Of a DNA stretch of 36,626 nt, positions 19,775 through 27,690 are shown piece after piece. The DNA is from Candidatus Paralachnospira sangeri (GTDB taxonomy: Bacteria; Bacillota; Clostridia; Lachnospirales; Lachnospiraceae): assembly GCA_904397815.1 (NCBI GenBank), contig CAJFOT010000117.1, positions 1 to 36,626 on the forward strand, read 5' to 3'. A program made the translations under genes and the position numbers. The notes under the pieces are model-generated. The model had not been told where the DNA came from, searched no databases, and was given only the letters and a program-made list of their open reading frames with translations. How positions within the stretch are numbered: the stretch's first letter is position 1; each line of letters starts with the position of its first letter.

Positions 19775-22700
19775 TCAGATGGAACGTTTCTTTTTGTAAA
19801 TTATGGCAGCCAGGATTCCGCCAAGGGCGATGACGGAAACACCGCTCCAGAGTACGATATGGCTCTGATCGCCTGTATTCGGTGACTGAGCAGTAGCAGC
19901 GACATTCTGGTTCTGTGCCTGATTCTGTCCGTTGTTCTGATTCTGGGAGGTACCGGGATTCTGATTTTCGCCCTGATTACTGCTGCCGGGGTTCTGCGTA
20001 TCGCCGGGGTTCTGTGTATCGCCGGGATTCTGCGTATCACCGGGATTTTGTGTATCGCCGGGATTTTGCGTATCGCCGGGGTTCTGTGTATCGCCGGGAT
20101 TTTGTGTATCACCGGGGTTCTGTGTATCGCCGGGGTTCTGCGTATCGCCGGGGTTCTGTGTATTGCCGGGATTTTGTGTATCACCGGGGTTCTGTGTATC
20201 GCCGGGATTCTCGGCATCTCCTGTGGAGGGCGTATAGCTGCATGCGACTGAACCGATGGTGAGCGCGCCGGAAGTCACGCCATCCTGGAAGCGGTATACA
20301 GGCCTCTGTCCGTTTACGGTAAAGGAAGCTTCCGCAATGGCAAAGCCTTCATAATTGGCAGAAGCGTCTAAGCCTTCCGGAGGCAGGATATGGACGATGT
20401 CCGGCGTTTCGGTTCCGTTCAGTGTCATTCGGGCGCTCTTGTTGCCATAGCCGTTATCCGCCATAACCCAGAGAACATTTTCATACGTATCATAATCAAG
20501 CGCCATTGCGCCGCCCAGTTTGGAATCCAGGTCGGCGATCTGGACAGCGGTTCCGTCCTCATTTAATACATAAGCATAAACATGGCCATTATCTTCCAGC
20601 GCGACAAAGAATACACCGTTCGCTACGGCATCGGGATAATTTTCCGGACGGAAACCGCTCCCGGTATTCTGGTCGTAGAGTTTTCCGGTTACTGCCGCAT
20701 TGGAAACCCATTCAACAGCCTCAAGGCCCATATTGGCAGAAACAGCGGGCAGAGAGCTGGTCAGATCCCATTCTTTTACCGCAGTCAGATCACTGCCTTC
20801 TGTCTGCGGGTCTGCCATCAGGATAGTATTATAATTTACGCCTTTATCGCTGTTATCCCGCTCAGAAGCAATATATACCAGACCGTTTCCATCCACTGTG
20901 ATGCCTTCTGCGTCCGGGCCCGCGGCTTCAGGATCGCCGGCATCTTTCTGGAAACGGATCCGTTTTCCGTTCTCAAAGCCTTTCGCAAAGGTCAGTGTTC
21001 CGTCCTCTGCCACATCCAGGATCCAGAATGTAGCGGTTCCGTTATCAACTGCATACAGCTGGCCGTTAAAGAAGTCCAGTCCGGAAGAGTCTTCCTTAAA
21101 TATGGATGCTGTATCAAAAATGGTAATTTTCCCGTCGCCTGACCATTGGATGATCTCCGGAATGCCGGCGAACTGATTGGCTGCGCCGGGTGTGGGGATT
21201 TTGGTATCTCTGTATTCCGTTCCGTTGACATCAGGGTAAAGGCCCAGGGTAGGATTGGTGTGGCCTGTCCAGGAAGCGGAGGCAATCAGATTTCCATCGT
21301 CATAAAGGCGTACAGAATCTTCTTTTCCCAGCCCGAATCCAAAAGTCAGATCGTCTATTACCAGATAGCCGTTAGCGGGGATTTCTGTTCCTGCCGGTAT
21401 GGTATATTCATGGGAATCGTCACTGTCTTTGATTACGATGCCGGAAATATCCAGAGGTTCACTGGTGGGGTTGGCCAGCTCGATCCAGTCAGGGCCGTCA
21501 TCAGGGTCATTCGACTGTATTTCGTTCAGGACAACCGGGTTAAGAGCCAGATTTATTTTTCCTTTTGTGGAAGTGGGATAATCAATCATTTCACCGGTTC
21601 CGTCGGGGATTCTGGCATATACGCCCTCTGCGTGGGAAGTCCAGCTGTATTCGGCAACTGCCGCACCGCCTTTGCTGTAAATGACTGCCCGGTCATCTTT
21701 TCCCAGACCAAAGGTGAAATCCCTGTCTTGTTCAAATACATAGTAAGAACCGGGGTTTAATATAGTGCCTTCCGCTACCGGGACAGTGTCTGCGGCGTGT
21801 CCTGTCGGGTCATTGTCCAGGAGATACCATCCGGAGATATCCACAGGCGTGCTGCCGATATTTTTCATTTCCACCCAGTCTGTCTCATCACCGTTGCTTT
21901 CTACTTCATTGATTACTACAGCAGGCGCGTACCATTCATTTGGCATGCCTTTTGTTTCTCTGGTCAGGCAGAATGCGCCGCTTCCATCCGGATATCTGCC
22001 GTAGGAAGCCATAGCGGCATCGCCATTGTAAGAAGCGTGTTCCGTCCAGCTATAGGTATCCAGCAAAGTACCTTCGCTGTCATAAAGGCGGATGCTGTCT
22101 CCTGATCCGATGCCGATGGCGCTTGCGAAGGTGCCCGTTTCATATGTATTATTATCATCATTAAAAATCTGTCCAACGGAATTGTCATCTACGGCCAGCA
22201 AAGCGCCTGCTTCGATAACTGTGCCTTCGGGGAATTTCCAGCGGTGGTCATCGGAATTGTCACGGATCTCATAACTGGAGATATCCATTGCTTCATTGCC
22301 GGTATTCATCACCTCTACCCAGTCATCAGGGGAAGAGTTGATTTCATTCAGTACCAGACCGGCTGTACCGCCGTCCGGTTCTTCCGCATAGATGTTCAGG
22401 CCGCCTTTGGTGGAAGGCTGGTCAACAAATTCTCCGGTACCGTCCGGATTCCGAGAATAGGTTCCGGAAGCGTGGCCGTTATAAGTGTAGGTGTCGATGA
22501 TCTTCTGATCTTTATCATATAAAGTGACAGCATCATCGCTGCCGAGGCCAAAATCAAAGTTCACAGAATCTTCCAGTACCATCACCGCGCCAGCTGCCAG
22601 TGTGGTACCCTCCGGAAAAGGCGTTGTCTTCCCATCTGTAAACCGCTCCAGTCCTTTGTCGTCGGTAACAAACCAGCCGCTGATATCCACAGGGTTGCTG

Positions 22701-22957
22701 CCTGCGTTATAAATTTCAATCCAGTCATTGCCATCGTCAGGGGCGCTGGATTCGATTTCGTTAATATAAACGGCCGTCTGCTCAGGCACATTGCCGCCGC
22801 TTAATGTGGCAATCTGGTTTCTGCTCAGTGAACCGGTGGCTTCGGCATCATTGACATATGCTGCCGGTTCTGCCCGGACAAAAGCTGCTGTGGGAGCAGC
22901 CATTTCCGATATCGCCAGACATGCGATCAGGGCAGAACAAAGATATCGCTTTTTCAT
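19775..22957 (-). CDS. sortase-anchored surface protein with four lamin-tail domains and an esterase-like/phytase-like propeller
   Basis: A 1060-residue secreted wall protein of unknown function. A signal peptide (MKKRYLCSALIACLAISEMAA...) is followed by four lamin-tail (LTD) domains, each opening with a YINEIES, LNEINSS, INEVESN or LNEIQSN strand and holding a DWIE/DWVE and DISG pair, at about residues 62-590. A region of about 300 residues follows (SGLDFFNGQLYAVDNG, DAEGITVDGNGLVYIASER, NYEGFAIAE), typical of esterase-like phytase propellers. Twelve NPGDTQ repeats (residues 917-988) and an Asn/Gln-rich linker lead to the sorting signal SPNTG (1025-1029), a hydrophobic segment and KKKR. SPNTG departs from LPXTG. 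GGAGAAAACATC precedes the ATG. LTDs are linked to extracellular nucleases and phosphoesterases, so phosphate or DNA binding is possible. Confidence 0.9.
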   Translation of the reverse strand: MKKRYLCSALIACLAISEMAAPTAAFVRAEPAAYVNDAEATGSLSRNQIATLSGGNVPEQTAVYINEIESSAPDDGNDWIEIYNAGSNPVDISGWFVTDDKGLERFTDGKTTPFPEGTTLAAGAVMVLEDSVNFDFGLGSDDAVTLYDKDQKIIDTYTYNGHASGTYSRNPDGTGEFVDQPSTKGGLNIYAEEPDGGTAGLVLNEINSSPDDWVEVMNTGNEAMDISSYEIRDNSDDHRWKFPEGTVIEAGALLAVDDNSVGQIFNDDNNTYETGTFASAIGIGSGDSIRLYDSEGTLLDTYSWTEHASYNGDAAMASYGRYPDGSGAFCLTRETKGMPNEWYAPAVVINEVESNGDETDWVEMKNIGSTPVDISGWYLLDNDPTGHAADTVPVAEGTILNPGSYYVFEQDRDFTFGLGKDDRAVIYSKGGAAVAEYSWTSHAEGVYARIPDGTGEMIDYPTSTKGKINLALNPVVLNEIQSNDPDDGPDWIELANPTSEPLDISGIVIKDSDDSHEYTIPAGTEIPANGYLVIDDLTFGFGLGKEDSVRLYDDGNLIASASWTGHTNPTLGLYPDVNGTEYRDTKIPTPGAANQFAGIPEIIQWSGDGKITIFDTASIFKEDSSGLDFFNGQLYAVDNGTATFWILDVAEDGTLTFAKGFENGKRIRFQKDAGDPEAAGPDAEGITVDGNGLVYIASERDNSDKGVNYNTILMADPQTEGSDLTAVKEWDLTSSLPAVSANMGLEAVEWVSNAAVTGKLYDQNTGSGFRPENYPDAVANGVFFVALEDNGHVYAYVLNEDGTAVQIADLDSKLGGAMALDYDTYENVLWVMADNGYGNKSARMTLNGTETPDIVHILPPEGLDASANYEGFAIAEASFTVNGQRPVYRFQDGVTSGALTIGSVACSYTPSTGDAENPGDTQNPGDTQNPGNTQNPGDTQNPGDTQNPGDTQNPGDTQNPGDTQNPGDTQNPGDTQNPGDTQNPGDTQNPGSSNQGENQNPGTSQNQNNGQNQAQNQNVAATAQSPNTGDQSHIVLWSGVSVIALGGILAAIIYKKKRSI
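19994..20209 (-). repeat. twelve 18-bp tandem repeats coding NPGDTQ
   Basis: Exactly 216 bases, twelve units of 18, encode NPGDTQ in the wall-spanning stalk of the surface protein; the third unit is NPGNTQ. Units differ by third-position changes (GGG/GGA, TGT/TGC, TCG/TCA), so they are related but not identical. Copy number could vary between strains by slippage or recombination without breaking the frame. Confidence 0.95.
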
Positions 22958-23138
22958 GATGTTTTCTCCCTTCTGTCACCTGCGTTTCTGTCTGTTTCTG
23001 TTTTCTGTCACAGACAGCCGCAGGTTCTTATCTGTTAAATATAGCAGGAGGACATCAATATTGCGTTTCACAAGTGTAAAAGGCTGGTTAAAACAAAACA
23101 GGTAATGTAAACATTATGGAAAAAATCAGATAAATTTT

Positions 23139-24338
23139 CTAGGCGAATAATTTTTCCATCAGCATCGGTCCTTCCGGCAGGAAGATCCCGCCCTCCGCCG
23201 CGGTTTTTTCATTGTATGCCTCCGGCCCTTCCACGGTCTTTGTGCTGTCGTACAGCATGTAGGGGACGGGATCGGAGGTGTGGGTGCGGCAGCGGATGGG
23301 AGTGGGGTGGTCGGGGAGTATGAGCAGGCGGTAGTCCTCTCCTGACTGATCCATCTGTTCTTTCACGATCCGGATAATCCGCCGGTCGAGATTTTCGATG
23401 GCGGTGATTTTATCGGGGATGCTGCCCTGATGGCCCATCTCATCCGGCGCTTCCAGGTGAATATAGGCGAAGTCGCATCCCTCTTTCAGAACCGCGTTGA
23501 CCCCGGCCATGGCTTTTCCTTTATAATTGGTATGGAGGGAGCCGTCGGCGCCGGGGACTTCGATGACCTTCATCTGAGCGCCTGTGGCGATGCCCTTTAA
23601 AAGATCCACGGCGGAAACCATGGCGCCTTTTTTCCCTGTCTTTTCATAGAAGGAGGTTAGGATGGGCTTTGTGCCGGCGCCCCAGAACCAGAGGCAGTTG
23701 GCCTTCCGTTTCCCCTCGGCTGCCCGTTTCAGGTTGACCGGATGGCGATTCAGGATGTCGTAGCTTTTTACCATCATTTCCCGCAGCTTCGGGTCTTCCG
23801 GCAGATGCGGGCCGATTACCTGTCCCAGGACATCGTGGGGCGCAGTCAGATCCAGTACCTTCCCTCCATTCCAGATCAGCAGATGGCGGTAGCTGGTTCC
23901 TGTATAAAACTGGTAGGTTTCGTCCTGAAAGACCTCCTTCACTGCCTGAATCAGCTGGTCGGCCTCTTCGGTAGGGATTTCTCCCGCACTATGGTCGATG
24001 ATGGTCTGTTCCTCGAAGGGGACATCCTCCTCCGAGATGGTGACCACATTGCACCGCAGGGCGATATCGGTGTCTTTCATAGGTACGCCGATGCTCAGCG
24101 CTTCCAGGGGAGAGCGGCCGGTGTAATACTGTTTCGGATCGTAGCCTAGAACAGAGAGGTTAGCAGTATCGCTGCCCGGCTTCATGCCGTCGGGGATGGT
24201 TTTCACCATGCCCACCTCGGACACTTTCGCCAGCTGGTCCATCATCGGGGTGCGGGCACATGCCAGCGGGGTGCTGCCTTTTAAGGCTTCCAGGGGTTCA
24301 TCGGCCATGCCGTCCCCTAAAATTACAATATATTTCAT
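23139..24338 (-). CDS. ApgM-family enzyme: cofactor-independent phosphoglycerate mutase or homoserine kinase-like
   Basis: A 399-residue metalloenzyme of the alkaline-phosphatase superfamily, in the archaeal-type phosphoglycerate mutase group. Visible metal or catalytic segments are VILGDGMADEP at the N-terminus, the nucleophile Ser in GSDTANLSVLGYDP, HLEAPDEMGHQG, and LPDHPTPIRCRTHTSDPVP near the C-terminus. The mutase interconverts 3- and 2-phosphoglycerate. A close subgroup has been proposed or shown to act as homoserine kinase in other bacteria, and I cannot separate the two by eye. No threonine genes are adjacent; the PEP-related genes in the window fit either glycolysis or chance. GGAGGAAGAAT supports the start. 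Confidence 0.85.
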   Translation of the reverse strand: MKYIVILGDGMADEPLEALKGSTPLACARTPMMDQLAKVSEVGMVKTIPDGMKPGSDTANLSVLGYDPKQYYTGRSPLEALSIGVPMKDTDIALRCNVVTISEEDVPFEEQTIIDHSAGEIPTEEADQLIQAVKEVFQDETYQFYTGTSYRHLLIWNGGKVLDLTAPHDVLGQVIGPHLPEDPKLREMMVKSYDILNRHPVNLKRAAEGKRKANCLWFWGAGTKPILTSFYEKTGKKGAMVSAVDLLKGIATGAQMKVIEVPGADGSLHTNYKGKAMAGVNAVLKEGCDFAYIHLEAPDEMGHQGSIPDKITAIENLDRRIIRIVKEQMDQSGEDYRLLILPDHPTPIRCRTHTSDPVPYMLYDSTKTVEGPEAYNEKTAAEGGIFLPEGPMLMEKLFA

Positions 24339-24538
24339 ATTCTTCCTCCGTTCATGATAGCAAATTGCAAAATTCTTTTTCCATTATGAAACGAAAACAG
24401 AAAAAAGTCCAGCTTTTTTTCAGAATCTGCTTCCTTAATAAAATATTAAGAAATTTGTTGAAAAGGTTTTTAGCTTTTTCCTTTAAAATATACTATATTC
24501 GTATTATATACTATTTTTGGAATCGTAAGGAGACGTAT

Positions 24539-25240
24539 ATGGATCAGTACAAAATACTTATTGTGGAAGATGATAAGGAGATTGCGGCCGGTGTGGCGAT
24601 TTATCTGAGGAATCAGGGCTATCAGGTCTTTCAGGCATATAACGGACAGGAGGGACTGCGGATTCTGGAGAAAGAGGAAATCCATTTGGCGATCGTGGAT
24701 GTGATGATGCCGGTGATGGACGGCATCACTATGACGATGAAGCTGCGGGAGGAATATGATTTTCCTGTGATTATGCTGACGGCGAAGTCGGAGGAGATCG
24801 ACAAGGTGACCGGGCTGAATATCGGGGCGGATGATTATGTAACCAAGCCTTTCGCCCCGATGGAGCTGGTGGCCAGGGTGAATTCCCAGCTGAGACGGTA
24901 TGCCAAATATCTGGCCCTGATGGGCAAGGAGCGCTCCGAGCATGTATATACAGTGGGCGGCCTGGAACTGAATGAGGATACGGTGCAGGTATTTGTGGAC
25001 GGCGTCCCGGTGAAGATGACCCCGCTGGAATTCCGGATCCTGGCGCTGCTGATTAAGAACCCCGGGCGGGTGTACTCGGCAGATGAGATCTATGAGCGGG
25101 TATGGAATGAACGGGCGGTCAACACGGATACCATCATGGTCCATGTGAGAAAAATCAGAGAAAAAATCGAGGTTAATCCAAAAGAACCGAAATATTTAAA
25201 GGTGGTGTGGGGCGTTGGGTATAAAATTGAAAAACAATAG
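24539..25240 (+). CDS. OmpR/PhoB-family response regulator
   Basis: A 233-residue two-component regulator. The receiver domain has the acidic pair in VEDDKEI, the phosphoacceptor Asp54 in IVDVMMPVMDG, the Thr in VIMLTAKSEE and Lys in DDYVTKPF. The C-terminal winged helix begins near residue 135 (YTVGGLELNEDTVQV) with the recognition region VNTDTIMVHVRKIREKIE. AAGGAGA seven bases before ATG 24539 sets the start; the open frame extends further upstream through AT-rich promoter-like DNA (TATACT at 24489, TATTAT at 24502). It overlaps the kinase gene that follows, a standard cotranscribed pair. Confidence 0.94.
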   Translation: MDQYKILIVEDDKEIAAGVAIYLRNQGYQVFQAYNGQEGLRILEKEEIHLAIVDVMMPVMDGITMTMKLREEYDFPVIMLTAKSEEIDKVTGLNIGADDYVTKPFAPMELVARVNSQLRRYAKYLALMGKERSEHVYTVGGLELNEDTVQVFVDGVPVKMTPLEFRILALLIKNPGRVYSADEIYERVWNERAVNTDTIMVHVRKIREKIEVNPKEPKYLKVVWGVGYKIEKQ

Positions 25241-27485
25241 CCGGTTCCGTAACATGATGGTGGTCTGGCTGATTCTGACATTGCTGGCGATTATCGTCAT
25301 GTCCCTCTATCCCCTGGTTCAGTCCAGGATGGAGAAGCGGGAAGCGGAACAGATGCAGGCGTCGGAGAGCCGGATGAATGATTTTATGGATATGCTGTAT
25401 GAAGGTTCCGTAGGCCTTTACTGGGATTATGTGAATTCCTACCGGGATGAGTCGCTGACCCCGGCGGAGCTGTATTTCTCCGTATCCGGGAATCCGGCAG
25501 TGTGGCAGACAGAGACGGCGGAAGGCAATGTCTCCAGCGACTCGGAGATCACCTACTCCGCCGGTCTGGACGGCTATGACGCGGAACAGTTCAATCAGGC
25601 TCTGGAGAATCTCTATCGGGAGTTTCTGCGGAATCTGGTGCCTGCCTATGAGCTGGAATACCGGATCTATGATGATCAGGGGCTGGGACTGGGAAACTCG
25701 GTGAATGATCTCTTCCTCCTCAGCCAGGATGACGGAGGCGGCCTGGAGAACCGGTATGCTTTTTATGTGGCCCTGAGATATGATGAAGCGGGAAATCCCT
25801 CTGTGGTTTCCTTCAAGGGAGTGGAGGAGCGGTATCTGAACCGCTATATCAGTGAAAGCCAGGACAGAGACCGGCTGCTGAATCTGGCCGGGCTGGATCT
25901 CTCTTATTATAATGAACTGCGGGGAAGCCGGGGGCCTGCCAATGTCACCATCGTATACGCATCGGCCAGGGACACCTTCTATATGAGCAAGGACAGTGAG
26001 GAATACATTATGTATTCCGCAGAATACCGGTTCGGAGACGCCGGGTTCAACGGAATCATCACCTTTGCCCTGCTGGTGACGGCTCTGATCGGCATCGGGC
26101 TGCCCTTTGTCACCAGCGAGAAAGAACTGATGACAGGCATTAAGATCCCCATGGAAATCCTGCTGGCAGGCCTGATCGTACTGCTGATGCTGTATGAGCC
26201 GCTGGCTTCGATGGCCTACTATACTGTTTCCGGCTCCCTGTTCTCCACCTTTCTGGGGCGGGCGCCCAGCACCCTGCAGAATTTTGCCGATTACCTCTTT
26301 AATTATTGTGTATGGATCTTATATTTCGGCTCTGCCCTGCTGCTGGTGCTGTCGATTCATCCCATCTTTCGAGAAGGGTTTGGCGCTTATGTCAGAAACT
26401 GCTCCTACTGCGGCAGATTGCTGCGGGGCAGGATGACGGGAATACGGCGGTTTTTCAGCCAGCTGCGGGAGATTGACCTGAAGGACGGGGCAGACAGACA
26501 GCTGCTGATGCTGCTGGGATTAAATTTCGTGGTGCTGACAGTGCTGTGCTGCGCCTGGGTGGCCGGCATTCTGGGACTGTTTATCTATACGGTTATTCTC
26601 TTTTTATTCCTGCGCAGGCGATATGAGCGGATCAGAGAGGACTACTGCGAGCTGCTGGCCGGCGTCCAGGAGATGGCGGACGGAAATCTGGAGGTGCGGC
26701 TTCCCGAGGACCTGGGTGTATTTAACGCCATGCGGGATGAGCTGCTGGATATCCAGACCGGTTTCAAAAAGGCGGTGGAGGAGGAGATTAAGAGCCAGCG
26801 GATGCGCTCCGAGCTGATCACCAATGTCTCCCATGATTTAAAGACGCCTCTGACCTCCATTATCACCTATACCAATCTGCTGAAGGAGGAGGGAATTACA
26901 GAAGAGCAGCGCCGGGCATATATTGATACGCTGGATCAGAAATCCCAGCGGCTGAAACGGCTGATCGAGGATCTGTTTGTCATCAGCAAGGCCAGCAGCA
27001 ACAACATTGTGCTGAACCCGGTGAATCTGGATCTGGCGGCGCTGATTAAGCAGGTGATGTTCGAGCTGGACGACCGGGTGAAAAGCTCCCAGATCGAATT
27101 CCGCTGTTCCTTCCGCCCCGAGAAGCTGCCGGTTTATCTGGACTGTGAGAAAACCTACCGGATTTTCGAAAATCTGGTGGTGAATATCCTGAAATACAGC
27201 ATGCCCCATTCCAGGGCCTATATCACGGCAGAGCGGATGCAGGATGAGATCTGGGTGACGCTGAAAAACACGTCGGAGCAGGAGCTGACCTTCCAGTCTG
27301 ACGAGATCACAGAGCGGTTCGTCCGGGGAGACCAGTCCCGGAATACCGAAGGCTCCGGCCTGGGCCTGGCCATCGCCAAAAGCTTTACCACCATTCAGGG
27401 AGGAACCTTTGATGTGGTTCTGGACGGAGATTTGTTTAAAGTGATTTTAAAGTGGAAGGCAAAAGAACCAATAATCGTGGGATGA
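25227..27485 (+). CDS. membrane sensor histidine kinase
   Basis: Partner of the upstream response regulator. About 752 residues. A first membrane helix (MMVVWLILTLLAIIVMSLYPL, about 10-30) is followed by an external domain of some 240 residues, then several membrane segments (about 270-470: GIITFALLVTALIGIGLPF, ILLAGLIVLLMLYEPLA, ILYFGSALLLVLSI, LNFVVLTVLCCAWVAGILGLF). A HAMP-like region leads to HisKA with SHDLKTPLTS (His536), N box ENLVVNILKYSM, and GSGLGLAIAKSF. The start is uncertain: no ATG is well placed. TTG 25227 (GGGT six bases before) and TTG 25215 are both possible, and both overlap the regulator gene. The signal is unknown; no target operon is obvious. Confidence 0.9.
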   Translation: MKNNSRFRNMMVVWLILTLLAIIVMSLYPLVQSRMEKREAEQMQASESRMNDFMDMLYEGSVGLYWDYVNSYRDESLTPAELYFSVSGNPAVWQTETAEGNVSSDSEITYSAGLDGYDAEQFNQALENLYREFLRNLVPAYELEYRIYDDQGLGLGNSVNDLFLLSQDDGGGLENRYAFYVALRYDEAGNPSVVSFKGVEERYLNRYISESQDRDRLLNLAGLDLSYYNELRGSRGPANVTIVYASARDTFYMSKDSEEYIMYSAEYRFGDAGFNGIITFALLVTALIGIGLPFVTSEKELMTGIKIPMEILLAGLIVLLMLYEPLASMAYYTVSGSLFSTFLGRAPSTLQNFADYLFNYCVWILYFGSALLLVLSIHPIFREGFGAYVRNCSYCGRLLRGRMTGIRRFFSQLREIDLKDGADRQLLMLLGLNFVVLTVLCCAWVAGILGLFIYTVILFLFLRRRYERIREDYCELLAGVQEMADGNLEVRLPEDLGVFNAMRDELLDIQTGFKKAVEEEIKSQRMRSELITNVSHDLKTPLTSIITYTNLLKEEGITEEQRRAYIDTLDQKSQRLKRLIEDLFVISKASSNNIVLNPVNLDLAALIKQVMFELDDRVKSSQIEFRCSFRPEKLPVYLDCEKTYRIFENLVVNILKYSMPHSRAYITAERMQDEIWVTLKNTSEQELTFQSDEITERFVRGDQSRNTEGSGLGLAIAKSFTTIQGGTFDVVLDGDLFKVILKWKAKEPIIVG

Positions 27486-27554
27486 TTTTATGAAATCAGT
27501 ATAAGCGGATGAATAAAAAACCCGAAAAAGTATAAAAATTTAACATGTTTCCTA

Positions 27555-27582
27555 TTTACTGGAAGGATTTTTATGTTATAAT
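27555..27582 (+). promoter_or_regulatory. promoter of ppdK
   Basis: TTTACT (27555-27560) and TATAAT (27577-27582) are 16 bases apart, with an extended -10 TGT directly before TATAAT. The leader is about 100 bases with a GC-rich patch; I recognise no riboswitch in it. Confidence 0.8.
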
Positions 27583-27690
27583 AGACAAAGACCATCGCCT
27601 GGCGGCGGCGGGGAGAGGCAATTTTGTCGACTTCCGGCCGGCACTGTACGAAGATGTGATTCAGAGAAAGTTTTAGGAGGACTATACTTT

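Noticed and set aside
19994-20209. CRISPR-like array of short repeats
   Set aside because: Units are 18 bases with no spacers and encode NPGDTQ in frame in a wall-anchored protein.
24260-24538. Response regulator extended upstream to 24260
   Set aside because: The extra part overlaps the divergent ApgM-family gene and AT-rich promoter DNA; the receiver domain starts at 24539 after AAGGAGA.
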